A stretch of DNA of 64,000 nt from Rhodopseudomonas_A palustris_F. Its GTDB lineage: Bacteria; Pseudomonadota; Alphaproteobacteria; Rhizobiales; Xanthobacteraceae. A program made the position numbers and the translations under genes. A model generated the notes under the pieces. It was given only the letters and a program-made list of their open reading frames with translations. It ran no database searches and was not told the origin of the DNA. Of this stretch, positions 44,050 through 52,350 are shown piece by piece (position 1 is the first letter of the stretch; every line of letters begins with the position of its first letter). The stretch spans positions 1,240,001 to 1,304,000 of the forward strand of contig NC_007925.1 in NCBI RefSeq assembly GCF_000013745.1, read 5' to 3'.

Positions 44050-45294
44050 ATGATCTTGACCATCAACTGCGGCAGTTCCAGCCTCAAATATCAGCTCTAT
44101 ACGTCGGATCTGAGCGGTGTGGTGGGCAAGGGGATCGTCAGTCGGATCGGCGAGGCGTGTCCCTATATCGAGCATCGCGCCGGCGGACGTAAGATCCGGC
44201 AAGACGTCGAGGCCGCCGACCACCGCATGGCGCTGCGGGTGGCGATGGAAAGCCTGCTGCACCCGGAATGGGGCGCGATCAAAGACGTCAGCGCAATCGA
44301 AGCGGTCGGCCATCGCGCCGTACATGGCGGCGATATCTTCGTTGAGTCGGTTCTGGTCACCGACGACGTGATTCGGCAGCTCGAGCAATGCACGCCGTTG
44401 GCACCGCTGCACAACCCGCTCAATCTGCACGGCATCCACGAGGCCAGGCGGCTGCTGCCGGGAATTCCGCAAGTGGTCGTGTTCGACACCTCGTTTCATC
44501 AGGGAATGCCGGCCCAGGCCTATGTCTACGCGCTGCCGTATCGCTACTACGCCGAACACAAAATTCGGCGCTACGGCTTTCACGGCACCTCGTGCCGCTT
44601 CGTGAGCGGCCGCGCCGCCGAGGTCTTGGAACGCCCGCTGCAAGAGCTTCGCATGGTGATCTGCCATCTTGGCAATGGCGTCACCATCGACGCCGTGGCC
44701 GGCGGTCGCTCGGTGGATACCAGCATGGGGTTCGGAACATTCTCCGGGACCATGATGGGCACGCGTTCGGGTGACTTCGATCCGGGCCTGATCTTCTACT
44801 TGAACCGAACGCTCAATATGAGCTTGGGCGACATCGAGGCGACTTGCTACAAGGAGAGCGGCCTGCTCGGGGTGTCGGGTGTCAGCAACGACATGCGGGA
44901 GGTGGTGGAACACGCGATCGCCGGCAATCACCGCTGCAGCCTCGCCATCGACATGTTCGTCTACATGATCAAGAAATACATCGGCGGCTATGCCGCGGCG
45001 ATGGGTGGGCTGGACGCCTTGGTGTTCACCGCCGGGATCGGCGAGAACAGTCCCTACATCCGAGCCCGGATCTGCGGCGGTTTGGGCTTCCTCGGCATTG
45101 AGGTCGACGACCTGGCCAATGACGCGGTGGACGGAGCTTGCGCCATCATCAGTCCGAGAACGGCGTCGGCGGCAACCATGGTCGTTCCCACCGACGAGGA
45201 AAAGATGATCGCACTCGACACCGTGCATCTGACGGCCGGTTGCGGCGATCACAGCCGACGTTCGGCGCAGCGGGTCGAAGCCGCGGCCGGGTAG
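44050..45294 (+). CDS. ackA: Acetate/propionate kinase
   Basis: 414 residues. MILTINCGSSSLKYQLY is the classic N-terminus, HNPLNLHGI and FDTSFHQGMP the substrate region, GFHGTSCRFV and CHLGNGVTIDAVAGGRSVDTSMG the nucleotide and catalytic loops, and FTAGIGENS the C-terminal ATP site. It converts acyl-phosphate plus ADP into carboxylate plus ATP, completing energy conservation from PduL. Propionate-kinase activity is likely in this setting. The ATG at 44050 is used. Confidence 0.93.
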   Translation: MILTINCGSSSLKYQLYTSDLSGVVGKGIVSRIGEACPYIEHRAGGRKIRQDVEAADHRMALRVAMESLLHPEWGAIKDVSAIEAVGHRAVHGGDIFVESVLVTDDVIRQLEQCTPLAPLHNPLNLHGIHEARRLLPGIPQVVVFDTSFHQGMPAQAYVYALPYRYYAEHKIRRYGFHGTSCRFVSGRAAEVLERPLQELRMVICHLGNGVTIDAVAGGRSVDTSMGFGTFSGTMMGTRSGDFDPGLIFYLNRTLNMSLGDIEATCYKESGLLGVSGVSNDMREVVEHAIAGNHRCSLAIDMFVYMIKKYIGGYAAAMGGLDALVFTAGIGENSPYIRARICGGLGFLGIEVDDLANDAVDGACAIISPRTASAATMVVPTDEEKMIALDTVHLTAGCGDHSRRSAQRVEAAAG

Positions 45295-45543
45295 TCCGGC
45301 TCCTGGCAGCCGGGCAATGGCTGCTGGGGGCGGGTCTCGGGCCTCTGCGGCGTTGCCGTTTCGAACAGAACGATCAGCCATTGGCTGGTCGTTTCGTTGC
45401 GTGATCCGGTGAGGGTTGGAATCGGAGCCTGCGCTCGCCATGGCCACGGTGAGCGGCAAGAAGGTGGTCGAGGCAGATCATCCGGCGCGCCGGGAGTTTG
45501 CAGGAGCTGATCTTGCTCGATCAGACGACGCGGCGCACGAAAA

Positions 45544-45572
45544 GGCCCCGTCGCGCGATCTGCGACGGGGCC
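45544..45572 (-). terminator. Intrinsic terminator of the membrane-protein gene
   Basis: Perfect 11-bp stem ggccccgtcgc / gcgacggggcc with a seven-base loop. Read on the minus strand it is followed by TTTTCG, so it ends transcription of the 45590-46501 gene. It may also stop rightward transcripts from ackA by its hairpin alone. Confidence 0.82.
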
Positions 45573-45589
45573 GTTCGGTGTCGGATCGC

Positions 45590-46501
45590 TCAGAACGGAA
45601 TATGCGCCAGTTTCCAGAAGCCGATCGAGGTGAGGAAATTGATGACCAGCGTCATCACCGCGATGGTGCATGCCGGCGGATCGATGTGGGTGTCGCCGTG
45701 CGAGAGGAAGGTTCTGGCGAAGAATTCACCGACGAAGGCGCAGACCACGCCGGCAATTCCCGCCCACACGATACTGCCGGACGAGGCCGCCACCAGCGCG
45801 GCCGGTAGGGCAATGTGATGCGTAACCGGAATGAGAATGCCGAGCTGCAAGAACAACAGGCTGGCTGCGGCAACGCCGAAGGCGAGGAAGACGCCCGGTG
45901 CACCATAGGTGACGCCGAGATAACCCGACATCAGGCCGACGCCAAGTCCGATCACCAGCAGCTGGCCGGGATCGCTCTCGAAGGCCAGCCATTTTGCGCC
46001 GTCGGAAGGCGAGTAGAACGCCCTGCCGGGCTCAGCCTTGCCGAACAGCCCCGTCTTGCCGAACATCAGCCGCGCAAGGATTGCCGAAATCACCACCGTC
46101 AGTGCAACGGTGTCGGTCCAGACAATGCCCGGCCCGAAGTCGGGAACCTGCGCCAGGCTCCACTGCACGATATAGCCGAAAATGCCGAACGCGCCGCCGA
46201 TCAGCAACACGTCGGGACGGTTCAGCCCCATCATGCCCGCGACGATGTTGCGGCCGCTATCCAGCTTGCCGCGGCTCGCCGCATAGGCGGCGGCGGCGAC
46301 GCCGGAGGCAAAGCCGCCGACATGGGGCCCGAACATCCCGAACGGGATGCCGTAGAACGTCACGTCGCCGGGAGCCATGCTGAGCTGGATCGCGACCCCG
46401 ATCATCACCAGAAAGCCGACGAATGCGAACGCCGTGAGGGCGCCGATCGCCGTGCCGAAAATCCCGCCGCCGAAGGCAGCGAGCAGACCGAACATCGTCA
46501 T
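45590..46501 (-). CDS. Polytopic membrane protein, putative permease
   Basis: 303 residues with about eight to nine hydrophobic segments separated by short loops, many Gly and Ala residues, and conserved-looking loops FYGIPFGMFGPHVGGFASG and GKLDSGRNIVAGMMGLNRPDVLL. I do not recognise a named family. It is convergent with the microcompartment locus and adjacent to ackA. By position it could import the diol or export propionate/propanol, but that is inference. The ATG at 46501 is favoured by ggagg five bases upstream (minus strand). Confidence 0.65.
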   Translation of the reverse strand: MTMFGLLAAFGGGIFGTAIGALTAFAFVGFLVMIGVAIQLSMAPGDVTFYGIPFGMFGPHVGGFASGVAAAAYAASRGKLDSGRNIVAGMMGLNRPDVLLIGGAFGIFGYIVQWSLAQVPDFGPGIVWTDTVALTVVISAILARLMFGKTGLFGKAEPGRAFYSPSDGAKWLAFESDPGQLLVIGLGVGLMSGYLGVTYGAPGVFLAFGVAAASLLFLQLGILIPVTHHIALPAALVAASSGSIVWAGIAGVVCAFVGEFFARTFLSHGDTHIDPPACTIAVMTLVINFLTSIGFWKLAHIPF

Positions 46502-47219
46502 TTTGACCTCCAAGGATTACTCGACCCAAGGGCCCGGACTATCCGTGGCCCGTTGTTCATTGGCAGCGTCCGGTCTGTGATGACGTTCTCAACACCGATT
46601 CCACAGCGCCACGCCTCACGCCCGCAAGCATGTTGTAGTTCGCGTTTTGAAGACATAGAGTTATTAGTGGAGGCGTGATGACGAGCGCGGCAGTCGGCCA
46701 TCAGCATGCCGACGCTCGCAGCGACATGGCCCCGAGGACCGCCGTCACCTCATCGGGTAGACAGTTCAATCCTGCTTAGTCTTATGAGCAGTACAACCAT
46801 CGGCATGTGCGGCGTTCAACGGAAAAGAATTGACATTCGCTAGTAAAAACTTGTCCGCAATGGGCGCATCGTCGCCTTCGGAGGCCCGCCCGACCCATCC
46901 GACAAGATGCTATCCGCGTCGCTTCGCTGACGTCGAACCGCGAGGCTCAAAAGGCGGGCGCTATCACCGAGCCGGTCCGGCGGAGCGGATGGCCGGCTTA
47001 GCAATTGTTCGGCCGGCGTTGGCCAAACGCTGTTGCGACCAATTTCCGCGTCCAAGAAAATGGTCTCGGCGCGTCAATCGCCTGCGGCGTTCGGGTTTTT
47101 ACCGCCCGATTGTAGGCCTCGACCAGATGGTGGCGCATCAGTCCGGCTGCGCCTTCAACCCGTTTGTGGACACACTGACGGCCGTCTCGAAGCGGTGACG
47201 TCTCCGAGCATCATCTGGT
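46502..47219. other. Gene-poor spacer between the microcompartment region and the nuclease/ATPase cluster
   Basis: About 720 bases, less GC-rich than the neighbours, with no credible gene on either strand. A TTGACA hexamer at 46830-46835 has no good -10 partner. Such a stretch between two accessory modules may be a former insertion or recombination zone; I see no clear inverted-repeat ends. Confidence 0.5.
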
Positions 47220-48296
47220 ATGGTCGACCGGATGACGCGACTCTCGACGCTTGCGAATCTTGTCATAGAAGCCCGACCAGGCGCCGTTTCGGTTCTGGCT
47301 GGGATTGACCGCGTGGCGCTCCGCCGCCGGCTCGATCAGGTCGAGGCGGACCGAACTTCGCCCCGTGTGCTGTTTGCGCCTGTCGCGCCGGCGCGATCGG
47401 TCGAGGCGATTGTCGCGCAGGTCATCGATCTGCTGGCCGAGACCGTGCAACGGCTGTGGCCGCTGTGGTTCACCGATGTCAGTTTCGCGGAATGTCGCAA
47501 CGATAAGCTCGGACAGCTCGCCGCCACCGCGGTGGTTCGGCGTGTCGCCGGCGATATTCCGGGGCTTTCGCCGAGCTGGGCCGAGGCGGCGGTCGAACTC
47601 GCGCTCGCGGATCGCCCGCCGCGCGTCAGGGCGGCGCTGCCGGCGGTCGAATTGGCACAGCTCGCGCTCGCGATCAGCCGTCATGGTCTGGTGTTGGTTG
47701 TCGACGGCGACGAGGCCTGCCAGCGATCCAGCCCCGCCGCAGTCGTGTATGCGCTGGAGTGGATCGCCCAGCATGCCGATTGCGCCGTGGTCGCGCTGTT
47801 CTCACAATTGCCGGCACGCGAGCCGCCGTTCGACCGTATTCTCTATGGCGCGCGGACGTTGCTTGCCGAGCAGATCGAGCCCGAAGCCGAGGCGCCCCGA
47901 GCCGAGGCTTGCGCCGAGTCCGAGATTTGGCTCGCGCCGTGGCTGGGTTCGCCGCATCCGCTCAGCGAAGCCGAGCAGCGGCTCGCAAAGGCACTGCGTA
48001 CCGATGCTGAACTTGGATCGTTATTTGGCTGCAATCAGTTCGTGGATACCGTTCGAGGCTCGCGCCCGAAAGTGGATTTCGTCTGGCAGCACGGTCGTCT
48101 CGCCGTCGAACTCGACGGCTATGGCAGTCACGGCAATCGGGCAGCTTTCATGTACGATCGTCATCGCGACTACGAGTTGACGCTCAGCGGCTACACTGTC
48201 TTGCGTCTGGCCAATGATGAAATCGCGCAGGACATCGGAAAAGCGATTGAGAAGATCCGCGACATCGTCCACCTTTGTCGCGATCGGATGAAATGA
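47220..48296 (+). CDS. DUF559-like endonuclease-fold protein with an unrecognised N-terminal region
   Basis: 358 residues. The C-terminal 90 residues have the restriction-endonuclease-like pattern of DUF559/Vsr proteins: a helix LSEAEQRLAKALR, then KVDFVWQHGRLAVELDG with Asp286 and Glu297-x-Asp299 as probable metal ligands, SHGNRAAFMYDRHRDYELTLSGYTVLRL with the conserved Arg/Asp/Tyr residues, and LANDEIAQDIGKAIEKI. The first 250 residues are alpha/beta (e.g. GLVLVVDGDEACQRS) and are not recognised; they could be a degenerate ATPase or a sensor. First gene of a five-gene same-strand cluster; next gene starts seven bases after the stop. An alternative ATG lies at 47232. Confidence 0.7.
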   Translation: MVDRMTRLSTLANLVIEARPGAVSVLAGIDRVALRRRLDQVEADRTSPRVLFAPVAPARSVEAIVAQVIDLLAETVQRLWPLWFTDVSFAECRNDKLGQLAATAVVRRVAGDIPGLSPSWAEAAVELALADRPPRVRAALPAVELAQLALAISRHGLVLVVDGDEACQRSSPAAVVYALEWIAQHADCAVVALFSQLPAREPPFDRILYGARTLLAEQIEPEAEAPRAEACAESEIWLAPWLGSPHPLSEAEQRLAKALRTDAELGSLFGCNQFVDTVRGSRPKVDFVWQHGRLAVELDGYGSHGNRAAFMYDRHRDYELTLSGYTVLRLANDEIAQDIGKAIEKIRDIVHLCRDRMK

Positions 48297-48303
48297 GGCG
48301 ACC

Positions 48304-49020
48304 GTGGCAGCATCTCGCAAATCCAAACACCCGAAGCCCGCTGACAAACCACGCCCCAAGACTCGCGAGCAGAAAGACGCGGAAAAGCAAGCGCTGGCGA
48401 TGTGGGCGCTGCTCGGCGCCGGCGGCGCCGGTTACGGCCGCAAGCTGAAGCCGGAGATCGAGAAGGCCGAACGCGAGGCGTTGATCAAGGCCGGCCTGAT
48501 CGAGTCCAGGCCGCGTGAAAACCGCGCGTTGTGGCTCACCGTCACCGACAGAGGCTGGGACTGGGCGGAGCGGCACCTCGGCGATCCGCTGCCGGAGAAA
48601 AATTACAGCGGCGCCTTCGTGTTGCAGGCGTGGCTGACGCGGCTCAAAACCTACCTGCAGGCCCGGGATCTGCGCCTCGCCGATGTGTTGGCTGCGTCGG
48701 CTGTTCCTGATCCTGGCGGAAGCGCCGAGGCTGACGAAGCGCCCGCGCCTGCCGATCCGGCCGAGCTGCGCGAAAAAATCCGCAACGCCTATCTGGCGGT
48801 CGCCGGCGGCTTCAACCGCCGCGCCTTGCTGAAGGATCTGCGGGCGAAACTGCCGGAGATCGACAGAGCAACGCTCGACGACGCGCTGAAGCAGATGCAG
48901 CGCGAGCAGCAGGCCTCGCTGATGCAGCTCGACAATCGAATCGACGTCACCGATGCCGACCGCGACGCCGCCATTCAAATCGGCAACGAGCCGCGCCACA
49001 TCGTCTGGATCGAGAACTGA
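48304..49020 (+). CDS. Winged-helix-like protein of the nuclease/ATPase cluster
   Basis: 238 residues, no family recognised. A basic Lys/Pro-rich N-terminus (1-30) is followed by a probable winged helix (about 30-85: EKQALAMWALLGAGG..., EREALIKAGLIESR, LWLTVTDRGWDWAERHL), an acidic Ala/Pro linker near 130-150, and a second helical/winged segment (155-215: RKALLKDLRAKL-like FNRRALLKDLRAKLPEIDRATLDDALKQMQ). It may be a DNA-binding or adaptor subunit. The GTG start at 48304 follows gagg. Its stop overlaps the next start (TGATG), so the products are translationally coupled. Confidence 0.6.
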   Translation: MAASRKSKHPKPADKPRPKTREQKDAEKQALAMWALLGAGGAGYGRKLKPEIEKAEREALIKAGLIESRPRENRALWLTVTDRGWDWAERHLGDPLPEKNYSGAFVLQAWLTRLKTYLQARDLRLADVLAASAVPDPGGSAEADEAPAPADPAELREKIRNAYLAVAGGFNRRALLKDLRAKLPEIDRATLDDALKQMQREQQASLMQLDNRIDVTDADRDAAIQIGNEPRHIVWIEN

Positions 49021-52000
49021 TGAGCAGTCAAGAAGCGGTGAGCGACCTCGAAGCGTTTCGCGCGGTCGATTTCAACTGGACCCGCCAGCTCAAGGGCATC
49101 TGGCGTGATCAACCCTATCACGCGCCGCTGCATCAGGACGTGCTCGACGAGCTGATGGGCTACCTGCTCAGCAACACCCGGGACGCGGAGCCGGACAACG
49201 AGCCGCTTGGGCGCGTCGTGATCGGATCGGCCGGTCTCGGCAAGACTCATCTGATCGGGGAACTGCGGCGCCGGGTCTGGGAAGAAGACGCAGTGTTCAT
49301 CCTGCTGGACTTCGTCGGGATCAAGGATTTCTGGTCGTCGGTGGCGCTCGGATTTCTCAATTCCCTGCAAGTGCGCATCGACGAGCGGCGCACGCAATAC
49401 GACAGGTTGATCCACAAGCTCGCCACCTTGCTCGAACTGCAGTCGCAACTGGCCGACATCGCCGTCCGTTTGCGGGGACGGCCGCGGGAGTTGATGGCGG
49501 AACTCGTGAAGACATTTCTCGGAGCGCTCGCCCGCCGCGATCGCGCCATGACCCAGCAGCACGGCGACGTGGTGCGCGCCTTCGTTCTGCTGATCTCCGA
49601 GGATCTGGAATGCGGAAGCATCGCGCACGCTTGGCTGCAAGGGATGGATCTCGACGCTGAGCAGCTTCGCGATCTCGGATTTGTGGTCGTCAAGAAATCG
49701 CCGATCGATATCGTGCGCGGCATTTCCTGGCTGTTGAGCCTGGTCGGGCCGACCTTGATTGCGGTCGATCAGATCGACGCCATCATCAGCGAAGCCAATG
49801 CCGAGCGGCATCGCGGCAATGGCGCTGCGGCGTCGGAGCAGACCCAGGAGACGCAATCGATCATCGAGGCGCTGGCACATGGGCTGATGGATCTGCATGA
49901 CGTCAAACGTCGCGCCATCACCGTCGTTTCATGTCTGGAAGCGTCGTGGGAGGTGCTCAGATCGCAGGCGACCGTGGCGGTGACGGACCGTTACTACCGG
50001 CCGAATGTTCTCTATGCACTGACTCAGCCGCAGTTGGCGCGGGCGTTGGTGAGCGCTCGGCTGGCCCAGGGATATGCCGCCAGCGGTTATACCCCGCCCG
50101 ACGAAACCTATCCCTTCGCGCCGGAGACGTTCGAGACGGCGGTCGGTTTCACGCCGCGGCAGCTATTGAAGGCGTGCGATGAGCATCGTCAGCGCTGCCT
50201 CGCCGAGGGCAGGGTCATCCTCTGCAAGTCCTTCGATGCCGCGCAACCGCCGCCTCCGCGGCCAACTCGGAACGGATACGACGAGGCTTTCGGCCACGAA
50301 CTCCGCGCTGCTTCGACCGCCGGTTTACTCGACCTCTCCAACGAGGATCCACTGCGCGATCTGCTCGCCGATGTCTTGCAGATCTACACCGCGCATCTGC
50401 AACTTCCCGATGATGTCGACGTGGTTTCGCAGCCGGATCCGGATCAGCGCCGGCCGTCCTTGCACGGCCGGCTGAGCTTCGTGTTCCGGAGCGAGGGCGA
50501 CCGCGAGCAGCACTACTGCTTCCGCGTTCTGGCGCATACCAACGCCATCGCGTTCCAGGGACGGCTACGGGCCGCGATGACCGCATCGGGCGTCGATCGC
50601 GCGTTGAAGTTTCGCCACCTGTTCATCCTGCGCGCCGGCGCGGCGCCGGGCGGCGCCAAGACCGCACAACTGGTCGAAAAATTCCTGCAGGCCGGCGGCC
50701 AGTTCATCGCGCCGACCGAGCAGGATCTGCGCGCCTTCGTGGCGTTGCGGGCGATGGCGCAGCGCAATGCCGACGGCTTCGAGGCTTGGTTGCGCGCGCG
50801 CAAGCCGTTGTTCGACACCGCGCTGTTCAAGGCCGCGGGTCTGGCGCCGCCGCCGTTCCTGGCGGGCCCGCAGCCCGATCCGGCAAAGCCCAGCGGCTCG
50901 TCGCCGGTTCCTCCACCGGCCCCGCCTGCGCCGTCGCTGGTTTCGACGGCACCTCGCTCCGCGCCGTCTCCCGTCGCGCCCGCCGCGAGCAAGCCAGTCG
51001 ATCGCGATATTCCGGTTGGACACCGTTACGAGCGCGGGACCGCTGGCGCCGCGGCGATGCTGCCCGCGGATCTGCTGCCGCGTCACACCGCAATTCTGGC
51101 CGGCGCAGGATCGGGCAAGACCGTGCTGCTTCGCCGCATCGTCGAGGAAGCCGCCCTGTTGGGGATTCCGGCGATCGTGCTCGATACCAACAACGATCTG
51201 GCGCGGCTCGGCGATCAATGGCCGGCGCCGCCCGAGGGCAGGAGCGCCGACGACGCCGCCAAGGCCGCCAACTATCAACGCGACGTCGAGGTGGTGATCT
51301 GGACCCCGGGCTTCAACGCCGGCCGGCCGATGTCGCTGGCGCTATTGCCGGACTTCGCCGCGTTGAAGGATGACGAGGGGGAGCGCGATCTGGCGATCGA
51401 AATGGCACGGGCGACGCTGTCGCCCTATATCGGCGGCGGCAAGGGCGCCAGCGCCAAGCTCAAGGAAGGCGTGCTGGCCGACGCGTTGCGCAGCTTCGCC
51501 CACGCCGGCGGCGGCGACCTCGAGCGGCTGATCGAGCTGTTGGCCGAACTGCCCGATGATACGAGCCGGATCGACGACGCAGCCAAGCTCGCGGCCGCGA
51601 TCGCCAACCAGCTGCGCGCCGCGATCGCGACCAATCCCTTGCTGCAATCCCGCGGCACCCCGCTCGATCCGCAAGTGTTGTTCGGCACCGATGCCGGCAA
51701 GACCCGGATCTCGGTGATCAATTTCTCCGGCCTTGCCAGCGACGAGGCGCGGCAGGCTTTCGTCAATCAGCTGCAGATGTCGCTGTTCTCCTGGATCAAG
51801 CGCAATCCGAGCCCGACCGGGCGGCTCTATGTGCTCGACGAGGCGCAGAACTTCGCGCCGTCGCAGCGCACCACGCCGTGCAAGGAAAGCACGCTGTCGC
51901 TGGCGGCGCAGGCCCGCAAATATGGCCTCGGCATGATCCTGGCGACCCAGACGCCAACGGGGATCGACCACAAGATCATCTCGAACTGCACCACGCATTT

Positions 52001-52235
52001 TTATGGGCGGATGAGTTCGCCGACCACGATCGAGGCGACCAAGGGCCTGATGGCGGCCAAGGGCGGCAGCGGCGAGGACATCGGAAAATTGTCGCGCGGC
52101 GAGTTCTATTTCTCCACCGAAGGCCTGCCGCGGCCGGTCCGGATTCGCACGCCGATCTGTCTGACCTGGCACCCGGCGAATCCGCTCACCGCCGAACAGG
52201 TCGTGACCAAGGCCCGTGCCGCGGTGCCGAACTGA
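49020..52235 (+). CDS. Dual-ATPase protein with C-terminal HerA-like translocase domain
   Basis: 1071 residues. Module 1 (about 1-390) is an AAA/STAND-like ATPase with Walker A GSAGLGKT (69-76) and a Walker-B-like LIAVDQIDAI near 245. A middle part (400-620) looks like a separate alpha/beta domain (FVFRSEGDREQHYCFRVLAHTN). A Pro-rich linker (about 620-665) precedes module 2, a HerA/FtsK-type ATPase with Walker A GAGSGKT (695-701), Walker B YVLDEAQNFAPS (Asp940, Glu941), and the sensor segment LATQTPTGIDHKIISNCTTHFYGRMSS. HerA ATPases move DNA and often partner nucleases. Joining two ATPase modules in one chain is unusual. Confidence 0.82.
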   Translation: MSSQEAVSDLEAFRAVDFNWTRQLKGIWRDQPYHAPLHQDVLDELMGYLLSNTRDAEPDNEPLGRVVIGSAGLGKTHLIGELRRRVWEEDAVFILLDFVGIKDFWSSVALGFLNSLQVRIDERRTQYDRLIHKLATLLELQSQLADIAVRLRGRPRELMAELVKTFLGALARRDRAMTQQHGDVVRAFVLLISEDLECGSIAHAWLQGMDLDAEQLRDLGFVVVKKSPIDIVRGISWLLSLVGPTLIAVDQIDAIISEANAERHRGNGAAASEQTQETQSIIEALAHGLMDLHDVKRRAITVVSCLEASWEVLRSQATVAVTDRYYRPNVLYALTQPQLARALVSARLAQGYAASGYTPPDETYPFAPETFETAVGFTPRQLLKACDEHRQRCLAEGRVILCKSFDAAQPPPPRPTRNGYDEAFGHELRAASTAGLLDLSNEDPLRDLLADVLQIYTAHLQLPDDVDVVSQPDPDQRRPSLHGRLSFVFRSEGDREQHYCFRVLAHTNAIAFQGRLRAAMTASGVDRALKFRHLFILRAGAAPGGAKTAQLVEKFLQAGGQFIAPTEQDLRAFVALRAMAQRNADGFEAWLRARKPLFDTALFKAAGLAPPPFLAGPQPDPAKPSGSSPVPPPAPPAPSLVSTAPRSAPSPVAPAASKPVDRDIPVGHRYERGTAGAAAMLPADLLPRHTAILAGAGSGKTVLLRRIVEEAALLGIPAIVLDTNNDLARLGDQWPAPPEGRSADDAAKAANYQRDVEVVIWTPGFNAGRPMSLALLPDFAALKDDEGERDLAIEMARATLSPYIGGGKGASAKLKEGVLADALRSFAHAGGGDLERLIELLAELPDDTSRIDDAAKLAAAIANQLRAAIATNPLLQSRGTPLDPQVLFGTDAGKTRISVINFSGLASDEARQAFVNQLQMSLFSWIKRNPSPTGRLYVLDEAQNFAPSQRTTPCKESTLSLAAQARKYGLGMILATQTPTGIDHKIISNCTTHFYGRMSSPTTIEATKGLMAAKGGSGEDIGKLSRGEFYFSTEGLPRPVRIRTPICLTWHPANPLTAEQVVTKARAAVPN

Positions 52236-52350
52236 CGACCCTTGATCAAGGAGTGTTTCTACTTATAAGAAGGGAATCTCGCGGCACACGCGTGATGCGA
52301 CGTCGCCACGCGCGGTGGTGTGCTCGCAACGCCGACCGATCCGGATCGCA

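Noticed and set aside
20448..47219. Mobile island with integrase or prophage genes
   Set aside because: No integrase, transposase, phage structural or conjugation genes are seen; only position next to a tRNA suggests it.
47020..47219. Possible C-terminal piece of a transposase or integrase upstream of the nuclease gene
   Set aside because: Short frames on both strands have a faint resemblance in composition only; no catalytic motif can be pointed to.
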